Made by a program: the position numbers and the translations under genes
Source: GCA-002282575 sp964606405
Lineage (GTDB): Bacteria > Pseudomonadota > Gammaproteobacteria > Thiomicrospirales > Thiomicrospiraceae
Direction of reading: 5' to 3'
Assembly: GCA_964606405.1 (NCBI GenBank)
Contig: CAZSGH010000039.1
Coordinates: 1 to 24,817 of the forward strand
Length of the DNA: 24,817 nt
Shown: piece after piece, positions 14,751-23,608 of the stretch
Position numbering within the stretch: the first letter of the stretch is position 1
Layout of the letters: every line of letters begins with the position of its first letter
The notes under the pieces: generated by a model
Databases searched by the model: none
The model's input: only the letters and a program-made list of their open reading frames with translations
What the model was told of the DNA's origin: nothing

Positions 14751-16388
14751 TCACCCCTTCCAACCATTGGTAATGGGCATACGCCAATCTTTATCGAAAC
14801 TGCGCGCGGTGATTTTAATCCCAGGTGCTGCCTGACGGCGCTTATATTCACTTAAACGCAATAGGCGTATACTTTTATTCAGCATCGTATCGTTACAAGA
14901 CACATCCGAAGCCCGCGCCAAAACATCTACAGAAGCACCTTGCATCATACGCCCTTCAATCCACGCATCGAGTGTATCGTAAGGCGGCAAACTATCTTGA
15001 TCCGTTTGATCGGGACGCAACTCTGCCGATGGCGGACGATCAATCACGCGCTGTGGAATCACCATGCTTTGCTGATTGCGCCAATTGGCCAACGCGTACA
15101 CCCACGTTTTAGGCACATCTTTCAGCGGCGCAAAACCACCATTCATATCGCCATATAGCGTTGCATACCCCATCGCCGATTCACTTTTATTGCTGGTGCT
15201 TAACAGTAGCTTACCTGTTTTATTCGACATCGCCATTAACAATAAGCCACGAATACGGGCTTGTAGGTTTTCTTCGGTCACGTCGCTGGCAAGCCCCGCA
15301 AAGCGTTCGCTTAAGGTTACTTCGATACTATTGTAGATCGGCTCAATTGGGAGTTGCGTGTAACGCACGCCCAACATATCGGCTTGCGCCGCTGCGTCGA
15401 TTTTACTGATATCGCTGGTGTAGGCAAAAGGCATCATCACCGCTTCAACTGCATCAGCACCCAAGGCATCGACCGCTAAGGCAACCACTAACGCTGAGTC
15501 CATCCCACCAGACAGCCCCAAGAGCACACCCTTGAAACCATTTTTTCGCACATAGTCCCCCAATCCCAGCACGAGCATCTGCCAAATCGCTGACCAGTCC
15601 AAATCAGTGGTAGGTAAAGCTTCTGACCAGTCGGAGCCTTGTGTTTCAAAACCAGTCTCAGCCCAAACAACACAAGACAAATGGGATTTTGCAATGGGCA
15701 TATAGGCAAAATGTTTGCCATCATACACAAACGAGCGACCATCAAACACTAACGCATCTTGCCCGCCCACCTGATTGACATATACCATCGGTAAGCCCGT
15801 TTGCGCAAAGCGTGCCTGAGCCACCGCCACGCGCTGATGCACCTTACCTACTTCGTAAGGCGAGGCATGAAGACTCAGCAACAGCTGCGCTCCTGCTTGT
15901 TTCGCTAATAAGGCTGGCTCGGCTTGCCATACGTCTTCGCACACTAGCAAGCCGAACTTAACGCCCTGCCATACGACAACACAGGCTTCTTCGCCAGCAG
16001 CAAAATAACGCTTTTCATCGAATACGCCATAATTGGGTAAGCTTTGCTTGGCATATCGCGCAAGTATTTGACCATTTCCTAAGGCAATCGCCTCATTGGT
16101 GAGTTGACCTTGTGCATTGCGTCCAACAGCACCAATGACCCACAGCAGCATAGTATCTGTTTCGCTTGCCAACTGCTGCACGAGGCTTTCTGCTTGCGCC
16201 ACAAACTCAGGAAACAGCAATAAATCTTCGGGCGGATAGCCCATCAGCGATAACTCAGGAAAAACAATGACCGATGCGCCTTCTAAACGCGCTTGCGCAG
16301 CGGCATCGCGCATCAGATTAGCATTACCAGCAAGGTCACCAACAAGGGGATTTAATTGAGATAAAGCGATTTTGATTGGTATTAACAT
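14751..16388 (-). CDS. nadE: Glutamine-dependent NAD+ synthetase
   Basis: Last step of NAD synthesis: amidation of deamido-NAD with ammonia released from glutamine. It is the two-domain form of 545 residues. The N-terminal nitrilase-type glutaminase domain has the Glu (VFPELSLMGYPPEDLL), Lys (SLPNYGVFDEKRYF) and Cys (FGLLVCEDVW) triad; the C-terminal synthetase domain has the P-loop LGLSGGMDSALVVALA, then LLSTSNKSESAMGYATLYGD, RPPSAELRPDQTDQDSLPPY and the C-terminal ARSFDKDWRMPITNGW. ATG 16388 gives MLIPIKIALSQLNPLVGD, family-like; a TTG at 16400 is less likely. It overlaps the end of the upstream HAD gene by 7 nt, so the block is an operon. Confidence 0.95.
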   Translation of the reverse strand: MLIPIKIALSQLNPLVGDLAGNANLMRDAAAQARLEGASVIVFPELSLMGYPPEDLLLFPEFVAQAESLVQQLASETDTMLLWVIGAVGRNAQGQLTNEAIALGNGQILARYAKQSLPNYGVFDEKRYFAAGEEACVVVWQGVKFGLLVCEDVWQAEPALLAKQAGAQLLLSLHASPYEVGKVHQRVAVAQARFAQTGLPMVYVNQVGGQDALVFDGRSFVYDGKHFAYMPIAKSHLSCVVWAETGFETQGSDWSEALPTTDLDWSAIWQMLVLGLGDYVRKNGFKGVLLGLSGGMDSALVVALAVDALGADAVEAVMMPFAYTSDISKIDAAAQADMLGVRYTQLPIEPIYNSIEVTLSERFAGLASDVTEENLQARIRGLLLMAMSNKTGKLLLSTSNKSESAMGYATLYGDMNGGFAPLKDVPKTWVYALANWRNQQSMVIPQRVIDRPPSAELRPDQTDQDSLPPYDTLDAWIEGRMMQGASVDVLARASDVSCNDTMLNKSIRLLRLSEYKRRQAAPGIKITARSFDKDWRMPITNGWKG

Positions 16389-17035
16389 GATAACAACCAA
16401 GACTTTAATTGCATTAAATCATCACAAAACGCAACAGGATGATAAACCGCCAACTGGGGCGCATCATGCACACCGTGCGTCATGGCAAGCGCATCCATAC
16501 CGATACGTTGTGCCATATCCAAATCATAAACAGAATCACCCACCATCAGCGCATCAGCAACGGTTATTCCTAACGCATCGACAATTTGTTGAAGCATTAA
16601 AGGATCTGGCTTACAAGCCGTTTCTTCGCCACTCTTCGTTAGCACAAAGTAATCAGCTACGCCTGTTTCCGCTAAAACTGAGTCCAAGCCAGGGCGACTT
16701 TTTCCCGTCGCAATCGCTAACAAATAGCCCGCCTGTTTAAGACTATCGAGTAAATCGATCATCCCTGTATAAGGATGCATCTGTGTCGGATTCGCTTCCA
16801 TAAACTGCCAACGATAGACAGCATCCATGACTTTTTGTTGCCATTCACTGGCATTAGGGTAAAGTGCTGACAAAGCAATCGGCAAACTTAAACCGATAAT
16901 ATGTCGATATTCTGCGTCAGTTAGCAAAGGCAAATCAGCACGCAAAGCAGCTGCTTTTAAACAGGCAACAATACGCTTATCCGAGTCCATGAGCGTACCA
17001 TCCCAATCAAAAATAACGACTTTATACGGCTTCAC
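16382..17035 (-). CDS. HAD-superfamily phosphatase, Gph-like
   Basis: Cytoplasmic HAD hydrolase of 217 residues. Motif I is FDWDGTLMDS with Asp10 (nucleophile) and Asp12; motif II Thr/Ser is in IATGKSRPGLD; the motif III Lys is in CKPDPLML; motif IV is LMVGDSVYDLDMA. A helical cap sits between motifs I and II (about residues 17-85), making it subfamily I like phosphoglycolate phosphatase. Its substrate cannot be deduced. It starts 2 nt after the end of rluC and overlaps nadE, the common rluC-HAD pairing of beta- and gammaproteobacteria. Confidence 0.85.
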   Translation of the reverse strand: MKPYKVVIFDWDGTLMDSDKRIVACLKAAALRADLPLLTDAEYRHIIGLSLPIALSALYPNASEWQQKVMDAVYRWQFMEANPTQMHPYTGMIDLLDSLKQAGYLLAIATGKSRPGLDSVLAETGVADYFVLTKSGEETACKPDPLMLQQIVDALGITVADALMVGDSVYDLDMAQRIGMDALAMTHGVHDAPQLAVYHPVAFCDDLMQLKSWLLSC

Positions 17036-17037
17036 GA

Positions 17038-18009
17038 CTAACCTCCAAACTTGCTCACGACTTTTTGAATATCTGCGGGCATCGGTGCTTCGACCGTCAT
17101 CATGTCACCCGATACAGGATGCTTAAAAACCAACTGTGCAGCATGTAACATCAGGCGCTTAATGCCTAGCTGTTTACTGACATCTTTACTCGCATCGGAA
17201 GCATAACGATCGTCACCCAACAGGGGATGTTTTTTCCATTGTGCATGAACACGAATTTGATGGGTTCGTCCTGTGTGGAGCTTGACACGAACCAATGTTA
17301 GCCTATCCCATTGTTTAATAATAGAGAACTCACTCAATGCGGTTTTACCCTCGGACGACACCTTAACCAAGCGCTCACCCGATTGCAGAATATTTTTTTG
17401 TAAGGGCGCATCAACAAACTTATCTTTTGCCGCCCATTGTCCTTCAACCAAGGCAAGATAGGTTTTCTTAAAGTTTTCCCAGTCCGCCTGCAATGCTTTA
17501 AGCACCGATGGCTTTTTAGCAATAATTAAACACCCAGAGGTATCTCTATCCAATCGGTGTGCCAGCTCCCAACGACCCGCATGGTCACGCCACTGACGGA
17601 CAGCCTCAATCAACCCTAAGTTTACCCCGCTACCACCATGAACAGCCCAACCCGCTGGCTTATTCAATACCATTAAAGCATCATCTTCATACAATACCGC
17701 TGCATTCAACACATCACCCATTCGGTCAGATACTGGTGCTTGCTCTGGGCGTTCCGCCATCCGTACAGGAGCAACACGAATCACATCCCCTGCCTGTAAG
17801 CGATACTCGGCCTTAATACGCTTTTTATTAACCCGCACCTCATCCGTTCTAATCAGCTTATAAACATGCGTGCGTGGCACGCCTTTTAAACGCGCCAATA
17901 AGTAATTATCGACCCGCTGTCCGACATCATCTTCGGATACTTCTAGGTATTGAACGCCTGTTGTTGGCGACTGTGTTGGTGCAAGGTGGTTGCTGTTCTG
18001 TTCATTCAT
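17038..18009 (-). CDS. rluC: 23S rRNA pseudouridine synthase RluC
   Basis: RluA-family enzyme; RluC makes pseudouridine at three sites of 23S rRNA (955, 2504, 2580 in E. coli numbering). With ATG 18009 the protein has 323 residues: an N-terminal S4 RNA-binding domain (VGQRVDNYLLARLKGVPRTH, VRVNKKRIKAEYRLQAGD), then the catalytic HRLDRDTSGCLI with Asp154, KTYLALVEG, VKLHTGRTHQIRVH and HPLLGDDRY. VNKKRIK.EY and the divergent rne neighbour favour RluC over RluA/RluD. The frame extends to a TTG at 18078 through an ATG at 18066, but those residues precede the family start; no candidate has a clear ribosome binding site. Confidence 0.9.
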   Translation of the reverse strand: MNEQNSNHLAPTQSPTTGVQYLEVSEDDVGQRVDNYLLARLKGVPRTHVYKLIRTDEVRVNKKRIKAEYRLQAGDVIRVAPVRMAERPEQAPVSDRMGDVLNAAVLYEDDALMVLNKPAGWAVHGGSGVNLGLIEAVRQWRDHAGRWELAHRLDRDTSGCLIIAKKPSVLKALQADWENFKKTYLALVEGQWAAKDKFVDAPLQKNILQSGERLVKVSSEGKTALSEFSIIKQWDRLTLVRVKLHTGRTHQIRVHAQWKKHPLLGDDRYASDASKDVSKQLGIKRLMLHAAQLVFKHPVSGDMMTVEAPMPADIQKVVSKFGG

Positions 18010-18018
18010 TGGTATAGT
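17990..18018 (+). promoter_or_regulatory. Candidate extended -10 promoter for rne
   Basis: TTGCTG at 17990-17995, a 17-bp spacer and TATAGT at 18013-18018, with TG one base before the -10 box (TGgTATAGT). It would start transcription near 18025 and give an rne leader of about 395 nt. It overlaps the rluC start region, as expected for divergent genes. The -35 box is weak (3 of 6). Confidence 0.4.
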
Positions 18019-18024
18019 GTCAAC

Positions 18025-18419
18025 TGTTTGTGCCCGTTTAAGAACGGCAAGCATACCGATAAACATCGTGCAGCGCAAACAAGAACATGATTTTTTTCGA
18101 TCCCTGCGTTGTTAAGCTGGGAATTTACGGTATTCGTTTGTTCGGTTGAACAGTAAAATCAGCCGCAATTGTCGAATGCCTAAAATTTGTTCGTTGAAGA
18201 TGCCAGCCAAACCCTGGCACTCAACGAGCAAGACAGTATTAAGGAATAAACACACCACCATGGCAAGCGTACCTTTCTTGGTAACAACTCCAAATGCGAT
18301 GCCAGCCATCCACCGATTGGTCGATGGCACGCCTGCTATTCTGTGGTCTCTGCTAACTTGGCTGTCTTCTCTCGGCTCTCAACGCTTCACACTAACAAAT
18401 GAAGTGAGCACATCCTCTA
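18025..18419 (+). promoter_or_regulatory. Long rne 5' leader with stacked hairpins (rne5-like autoregulatory region)
   Basis: About 340-395 bases between rluC and rne hold no credible gene. The clearest structure is at 18191-18227: TCGTTGA-aga-TGCCAG, loop CCAAACC, CTGGCA-c-TCAACGA, a 13-bp stem with an internal loop. A second hairpin GCCATC/GATGGC lies near 18305-18328, and both are preceded by the same 11-mer GATGCCAGCCA (18199 and 18298). In E. coli the 361-nt rne leader contains hairpins through which RNase E cleaves and represses its own mRNA. Position, length and a bulged stem fit this, but homology to Rfam rne5 was not tested. Confidence 0.6.
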
Positions 18420-21119
18420 ATGAAGCGCATTCTTATCAACGCAACGCAGCCCGAAGAGCTGCGCGTCGCACTGGTCGATGGCCAGCGCTTATACGATCTA
18501 GATATCGAAACCACGCACCACCAAAAGAAAAAAGCGAACATCTACAAGGGTATTATTACCCGCATCGAGCCTAGTCTCGAAGCCGCTTTTGTTGACTATG
18601 GCGCAGAACGTCATGGTTTCTTACCATTCAAAGAATTAGCAGACGAGTTTTTTGCACATTTTAAATCTGAAAATGGCGAAAAACCAACCATCAATGATGT
18701 CTTAAAAGAACGTCAGGAAATTGTTGTTCAGGTACAAAAAGAAGAACGTGGCAATAAGGGCGCGGCACTAACCACGCAAATCGCACTAGCTGGTCCTTAC
18801 ATTGTCATGATGCCAAACACCTCTAACTCAGGTGGCATTTCTCGTCGCGTTGAAGGCGATGACCGTAGCGACATTCGCCAAGTCATGCATGAGCTGAATA
18901 TTCCTGATGGTATGAGTACCATTATCCGCACTGCTGGCGTGGGCAAAAATGCTGATGAATTGCAATGGGGTGTCGACTATTTAGCGATGGTATGGCAAGC
19001 GATTTGCCAAGCGGTTGAAAGCCGTTCTGCACCTTTTTTGGTCTACCAAGAAAGTGATATCGTTATTCGTGCTTTGCGTGACCATTTACGCAACGATGTT
19101 GGCGAAATCTTAATCGACGACGACAAAACGTGGCAAAAAGCACGCGATTTTGTTCAGCAAGTCATGCCTGCCCATTTAGACAAGGTCATGAAATATAACG
19201 ACAAGATCCCATTATTTAATCGTTTCCAAATCGAAAGTCAAATTGAGTCTGCCTATCAGCGCGAAGTTGTACTGCCTTCTGGCGGTGTGATTGTGATTGA
19301 CAACACAGAAGCCCTAACGTCTATCGATATTAACTCTTCTCGCGCAACCAAAGGTGGCGATATTGAAGAGACGGCATACAACACCAACCTAGAAGCGGCC
19401 GAAGAAATTGCACGTCAATTACGTCTGCGCGATTTGGGTGGCTTAATCGTTATCGACTTTATCGACATGATGGCATCGAAACATCAACGCGAAGTCGAAA
19501 ATCGTTTAAAAGAGTCCGTTAAACCTGACCGTGCACGCATCCAAATCGGTCGTATTTCTCGTTTTGGCTTATTAGAGCTTTCTCGTCAACGTCTTCGTCC
19601 TTCTTTAGAAGAATCAACGCAGTTGATTTGTCCACGCTGCCGTGGACTTGGCGTTATTCGTGGGGTTGAATCGATAGCATTATCGATCTTACGTCAAATT
19701 GAAGAAGCCGCGATTAAAGACAACACGCACCGCATTATGGCGCAAATGCCAGTCGATGTAGCCACATTCTTATTGAATGAAAAACGTGACGAAATCTTAC
19801 GTATCGAAAACCGTCATCGTATCCACGTTATGCTCATTCCTAATGAACATATGGAAACGCCGCATTACACCATCGAACGTTTCAAATCGAGCGACAGCCA
19901 TCCTTACCGTACCAGCTACGAAGCAAAAACGCGCCTTGATGATACGCCAGACTTTATTGAGCGTGAACAACAAGCCAGCCGTGTCGAAGTGGCTGCGGTC
20001 AATCAGCTACCAACCAGCTCTGTTCCAACACCAAGCGCACCAGCGGTGAGAAACGCACAGCCTTCGCGTCATATCACTCAGCCCACCGAAGCGCCAACAA
20101 CAGCGCCGGAAGGTGGTTGGTTGAAGCGTTTGTGGGGTACGATTTTCGGCAGCAAAGCGACTGAAGCAACAACAGCAGAAGCAAAACCACATGAAAAACG
20201 CAATGAGCGTGAGAATAGTCGTCGTGATCGCAATCGTAACGGACGCAATCGTAACGAACGCACACCTCGCAATACAGACAGTGCGCAAAACAGCTCAGTA
20301 GAAGCTGCGCCGTCAATAGTCGACAACAAAACGACTGAAGGCGTGAGCGAAACAGCGCCACGCAGCAATAATCGTCGTCGTGAACGTCAGCCGCGCCGTG
20401 AGCGCCAGCCACGTCCTGAAGGCGACAACATGAGCATTGAACAGATTGCCGATAAAACGCAAGCTGAAATTCAAGCAATGAGTCGCGCTGCAATGGATCG
20501 TTTAAATGCTAAAGTCGATACCCATGCCGCAGAAGTGATGCCAACCGCAGCACCCACTGTAGAAGAAGCGCCTCGCCGCAGTGCGCGTGCTGAGCGCATG
20601 TCACGTCCAGACCGTTGGGAACGTCAAGTTGCCGTTGACGCTGTTATCGACCCTGCCTTATTAGCGGCACAAGATGCTGCTGCCGATAGCTTAATGGGCA
20701 ACCGTTCACAGCCACGTCATCATGTTCCAGCACCTGTTGCCGCACCAACAGTGACTGAAGCGCCTGTTGTTGTAGCTGCACCTGTTGTGAGCGATACCGT
20801 TGCTATGCCTGTACCCGCATTTGTGGTGTCACATCAGCGCATTGAAGCAACACCAGCGACTGAAAGCCATGATGCGAGCCTCCCTCCTATCCCTGAAGGC
20901 ATGACCAAAGAAGAATTGGATGCGGAAGATGAGCGTGCATTACGCATCGCATCGGGTCAAGAAGAAGGCGCACCTAAGCGCGAATATGATGATCGTCGTG
21001 GTCGCCGTAGCCCTTACCGTCGCCGTGGTCCACGTCGTCCGTCAAATGTTCGCCGTGAGCACAACAATGAACACGCGGCAGAATTTAGCGCCCCAGCTCA
21101 TGATTCGACATCAAACTAA
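18420..21119 (+). CDS. rne: Ribonuclease E
   Basis: Essential endoribonuclease and degradosome scaffold for mRNA decay and rRNA/tRNA processing, bound to the inner membrane. The 899 residues comprise an RNase H-like start (MKRILINA), the S1 domain (about 37-120, KANIYKGIITRIEPSLEAAF, EERGNKGAALTTQI), the 5' sensor, and the DNase I-like catalytic part with Asp303 (TSIDINSSRATKGGD) and Asp346 (GGLIVIDFIDM). The zinc link is CPRC with Cys404 and Cys407. All four numbers equal E. coli. Near residue 566, GGWLKRLWGTIFGS is the likely amphipathic membrane-anchor helix. Beyond it the tail is disordered with Arg-rich blocks (about 595-625 and 650-665) for RNA binding, a Pro/Val/Ala stretch and a basic C-terminus. 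GAAGTGAG upstream is a weak, distant ribosome binding site. Confidence 0.97.
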   Translation: MKRILINATQPEELRVALVDGQRLYDLDIETTHHQKKKANIYKGIITRIEPSLEAAFVDYGAERHGFLPFKELADEFFAHFKSENGEKPTINDVLKERQEIVVQVQKEERGNKGAALTTQIALAGPYIVMMPNTSNSGGISRRVEGDDRSDIRQVMHELNIPDGMSTIIRTAGVGKNADELQWGVDYLAMVWQAICQAVESRSAPFLVYQESDIVIRALRDHLRNDVGEILIDDDKTWQKARDFVQQVMPAHLDKVMKYNDKIPLFNRFQIESQIESAYQREVVLPSGGVIVIDNTEALTSIDINSSRATKGGDIEETAYNTNLEAAEEIARQLRLRDLGGLIVIDFIDMMASKHQREVENRLKESVKPDRARIQIGRISRFGLLELSRQRLRPSLEESTQLICPRCRGLGVIRGVESIALSILRQIEEAAIKDNTHRIMAQMPVDVATFLLNEKRDEILRIENRHRIHVMLIPNEHMETPHYTIERFKSSDSHPYRTSYEAKTRLDDTPDFIEREQQASRVEVAAVNQLPTSSVPTPSAPAVRNAQPSRHITQPTEAPTTAPEGGWLKRLWGTIFGSKATEATTAEAKPHEKRNERENSRRDRNRNGRNRNERTPRNTDSAQNSSVEAAPSIVDNKTTEGVSETAPRSNNRRRERQPRRERQPRPEGDNMSIEQIADKTQAEIQAMSRAAMDRLNAKVDTHAAEVMPTAAPTVEEAPRRSARAERMSRPDRWERQVAVDAVIDPALLAAQDAAADSLMGNRSQPRHHVPAPVAAPTVTEAPVVVAAPVVSDTVAMPVPAFVVSHQRIEATPATESHDASLPPIPEGMTKEELDAEDERALRIASGQEEGAPKREYDDRRGRRSPYRRRGPRRPSNVRREHNNEHAAEFSAPAHDSTSN

Positions 21120-21145
21120 GAAAGAATTGCAGGAGTAAATTAAGC

Positions 21146-21808
21146 ATGACTCAAGATGAAATGAAATTACAAGTCGCACAAGCGGCAATTGCTTACGTCG
21201 TTCCTGGCACCATTATTGGTGTCGGAACTGGCTCTACTGCCAACTTTTTTATCGACGAATTGGCTAAAATCAAAGGTCAAATCGAAGGTACGGTTGCCAG
21301 CTCTGAGGCAACTGCCAATCGTTTGAAAGCTCATGGCATTCCTGTACTCGACCTAAACAGCGTCGATGAAATTTCGGTTTATGTCGATGGTGCTGATGAA
21401 GCTGACGCTGGATTACACCTCGTGAAAGGCGGTGGTGGTGCATTAACACGTGAAAAAATCGTGGTTGCCGCTTCTAAAAAGTTCGTTTGCATTGCCGATC
21501 AAAGTAAAAAAGTCGGTGTATTGGGCAAGTTCCCCTTACCTGTCGAAGTCATTCCAATGGCACGCTCTTACGTAGCGCGCGAAATCGTAAAGCGTTTTGG
21601 CGGTGAACCCGTTTACCGTGATGGTTTCGTTACCGATAACGGCAATATCATTTTAGATATTCACGGCTTAAGTATCGTTGATCCAAGAAAGCTTGAAAAC
21701 GAACTTAATAGTATTGTTGGTGTGGTCACCAATGGCTTGTTTGCTGTGCGTAATGCAGATGTCTTGCTGCTCGGTACGCCTAATGGTGTTGAAACGATTA
21801 AGGCATAA
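21146..21808 (+). CDS. rpiA: Ribose-5-phosphate isomerase A
   Basis: Interconverts ribose 5-phosphate and ribulose 5-phosphate in the non-oxidative pentose phosphate pathway, supplying PRPP for the purine genes in this window. It has 220 residues, as usual, with IGVGTGSTANFFIDEL, VASSEATANRLKAHGIPV, YVDGADEAD (catalytic Asp), HLVKGGGGALTREKIV (catalytic Glu/Lys), CIADQSKKV and TDNGNIILDIH. AGGAG at about 21129-21134 is a good ribosome binding site. It begins 26 nt after rne and may be read through from it, and it ends 3 nt before the next gene. Confidence 0.97.
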   Translation: MTQDEMKLQVAQAAIAYVVPGTIIGVGTGSTANFFIDELAKIKGQIEGTVASSEATANRLKAHGIPVLDLNSVDEISVYVDGADEADAGLHLVKGGGGALTREKIVVAASKKFVCIADQSKKVGVLGKFPLPVEVIPMARSYVAREIVKRFGGEPVYRDGFVTDNGNIILDIHGLSIVDPRKLENELNSIVGVVTNGLFAVRNADVLLLGTPNGVETIKA

Positions 21809-21811
21809 AAG

Positions 21812-22306
21812 ATGTTATCGTTATCTGCCTTCCTGAAAAAACTGCTGGTACTTGTACTGGCAGTTTTGCTTTCTGCCTGTTCGGGCGATAAAGCACCGAA
21901 TATTACCGCAACGGGTTTTATCGACAGCCAGCAGCAGATTAACTTGTTTGCGCCTAATAAGCCCGTATTGGTTAATTTCTGGGCAACCACTTGCCCCAGT
22001 TGCATCGAAGAAATTCCTGGCTTAATCGCTTTACAGCAAGCGTTTGGTAACAAAATCGCTGTCGTTGGTGTCGCAATGGATTATGATGAACCTACCCAGT
22101 TACGCGCTTTTGCAACACAACGCAACCTCCCCTATTTGATTGTTCATGATAGTAACCAACAGATCGCTCGCGGCTTTGGCAATATTTATGTCACACCAAC
22201 CAATATCCTACTTAATGCACAAGGCGAAATCGTCTGGAAAGGCGTAGGAACGCCCGACTTTACTGCATTGAGTCAACGTATTAAAACACTGCTTCCTGCC
22301 TCTTAA
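21812..22306 (+). CDS. TlpA/ResA-like thioredoxin-fold lipoprotein
   Basis: Exported thiol-disulfide oxidoreductase of 164 residues. The N-terminus KKLLVLVLAVLLSAC is a lipoprotein signal with Cys23 as the lipidated residue; the residue after it is Ser, so outer membrane sorting is possible. The thioredoxin fold contains VNFWATTCPSC with active-site Cys61 and Cys64, and YVTPTNILL with the cis-proline. TlpA/ResA proteins keep periplasmic Cys residues reduced, for example for cytochrome c maturation; the target here is unknown. It starts 3 nt after rpiA, with AAGG inside the rpiA end, and precedes hemL by 18 nt, so rpiA, this gene and hemL look co-transcribed. A link to haem is suggestive only. 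Confidence 0.88.
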   Translation: MLSLSAFLKKLLVLVLAVLLSACSGDKAPNITATGFIDSQQQINLFAPNKPVLVNFWATTCPSCIEEIPGLIALQQAFGNKIAVVGVAMDYDEPTQLRAFATQRNLPYLIVHDSNQQIARGFGNIYVTPTNILLNAQGEIVWKGVGTPDFTALSQRIKTLLPAS

Positions 22307-22324
22307 TTTTAGGAAAACTTATTC

Positions 22325-23608
22325 ATGTTCTCTCGTTCACAAGCCCTATTTGAACAAGCACAAGCCCATATCCCAGGTGGTGTTAACTCTCCTGTTCGCG
22401 CTTTCCGTCATGTTGGCGGCACGCCTGTCTTTTTTAAGAAAGCCAAGGGTGCTTACGCATGGGATGAAGATAACAACAAGTTCATCGATTACGTTGGCTC
22501 TTGGGGTCCAATGATTTTAGGTCACGCTCATGATGATATTCTGAAGGCTGTTTGTGATACAGCAGTTCATGGCTTGAGCTTTGGCGCACCGACAGCCGCT
22601 GAAGTCGATATGGCGAACCTGATTTGCCAGCTTGTCCCTAGCATGGACATGGTACGTATGACCTCGAGCGGTACAGAGGCAACCATGAGTGCCATTCGTT
22701 TGGCACGTGGTTATACAGGACGCGATAAAATCGTCAAGTTCGAGGGCTGCTATCACGGTCATGGCGACTCACTGCTGGTAAAAGCAGGCTCTGGCATGCT
22801 GACCATGGGTGTGCCTAGCTCACCTGGTGTACCTGCAGGACTGGCTAATGAAACCATTACCCTCTCGTTTAACGACAGCGAACAGGTTAAAGCTTGCTTT
22901 GCTGAAGTGGGCGAACAGATCGCCTGCATCATTGTTGAACCTGTTGCGGGCAACATGAATTGCATCACACCAGAAGCAGGATTCTTAGAAACTTTGCGTG
23001 CCGTTTGTGATCAATACGGTGCCGTGCTCATTTTTGATGAAGTGATGACAGGCTTCCGTGTCGCTTTGGGTGGCGCGCAAGCGCATTATGGCATCACGCC
23101 CGACTTAACCACTTTTGGTAAAGTCATTGGTGGCGGTATGCCCGTAGGTGCGTTTGGTGGTAAGCGTGCCATTATGGAACGTATCGCGCCGCTAGGTCCT
23201 GTGTATCAAGCAGGTACCTTATCGGGTAACCCTGTGGCGATGGCAGCAGGCTTAACGACGTTGGCGCTGTTACAAGAAGCAGGCTTCTATGATCGTTTAA
23301 GCGCTAAAACGCAAGCCGTAACCACCGGTATGCAAGCCATTGCCGACAAACTTGGCATCCCTTTCACCACCAATAGCGTTGGCGGCATGTTCGGTTTCTT
23401 CTTCACCACAGACAAACAGGTTAGCCGTTACGAGCAAGTGGTTGCAGGCGATATCGAACGCTTCAAGAAGTTCTTCCACGGCATGTTGCGTCAAGGCGTT
23501 TATTTAGCCCCTTCAGCATTCGAGGCAAGCTTCTTATCTATCGCCCATAGCGATGATGATATTGCACGCACGCTAGAAGCTACTGAAACTGTGATGAAAA
23601 CCCTGTAA
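22325..23608 (+). CDS. hemL: Glutamate-1-semialdehyde 2,1-aminomutase
   Basis: PLP enzyme moving the amino group of glutamate-1-semialdehyde to give 5-aminolevulinate, the C5 route into haem. The protein has 427 residues, matching the family. It shows ALFEQAQAHIPGGVNSPVRAF, MVRMTSSGTEATMSAIRLAR (phosphate-binding turn), FEGCYHGHGDSLLVKAGSG, LIFDEVMTGFR and TFGKVIGGGMPVGAFGG, where Lys266 is the Schiff-base lysine (Lys265 in E. coli). TTAGGAAAAC before ATG 22325 is the ribosome binding site. Repeat copy 5 begins within its stop codon and probably ends the operon. Confidence 0.97.
   Translation: MFSRSQALFEQAQAHIPGGVNSPVRAFRHVGGTPVFFKKAKGAYAWDEDNNKFIDYVGSWGPMILGHAHDDILKAVCDTAVHGLSFGAPTAAEVDMANLICQLVPSMDMVRMTSSGTEATMSAIRLARGYTGRDKIVKFEGCYHGHGDSLLVKAGSGMLTMGVPSSPGVPAGLANETITLSFNDSEQVKACFAEVGEQIACIIVEPVAGNMNCITPEAGFLETLRAVCDQYGAVLIFDEVMTGFRVALGGAQAHYGITPDLTTFGKVIGGGMPVGAFGGKRAIMERIAPLGPVYQAGTLSGNPVAMAAGLTTLALLQEAGFYDRLSAKTQAVTTGMQAIADKLGIPFTTNSVGGMFGFFFTTDKQVSRYEQVVAGDIERFKKFFHGMLRQGVYLAPSAFEASFLSIAHSDDDIARTLEATETVMKTL

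Noticed and set aside
18019..18024. Consensus TTGACA on the minus strand just before rluC
   Set aside because: No -10 box follows at 16-18 bp, and transcription would start inside rluC, so it is probably chance.
18112..18330. 72-residue minus-strand open frame in the rluC-rne gap
   Set aside because: It is antisense to the hairpins of the leader; palindromes keep both strands open. No recognisable domain.
18146..18574. 142-residue open frame overlapping the rne leader and start
   Set aside because: It runs through the rne leader and 155 bases into rne in another frame, has no family resemblance or ribosome binding site, and the region is better explained as structured leader RNA.
20074..20493. 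Minus-strand Cys/Leu-rich open frames opposite the RNase E tail
   Set aside because: They are mirror images of the Arg- and Ala-rich low-complexity RNase E C-terminus.
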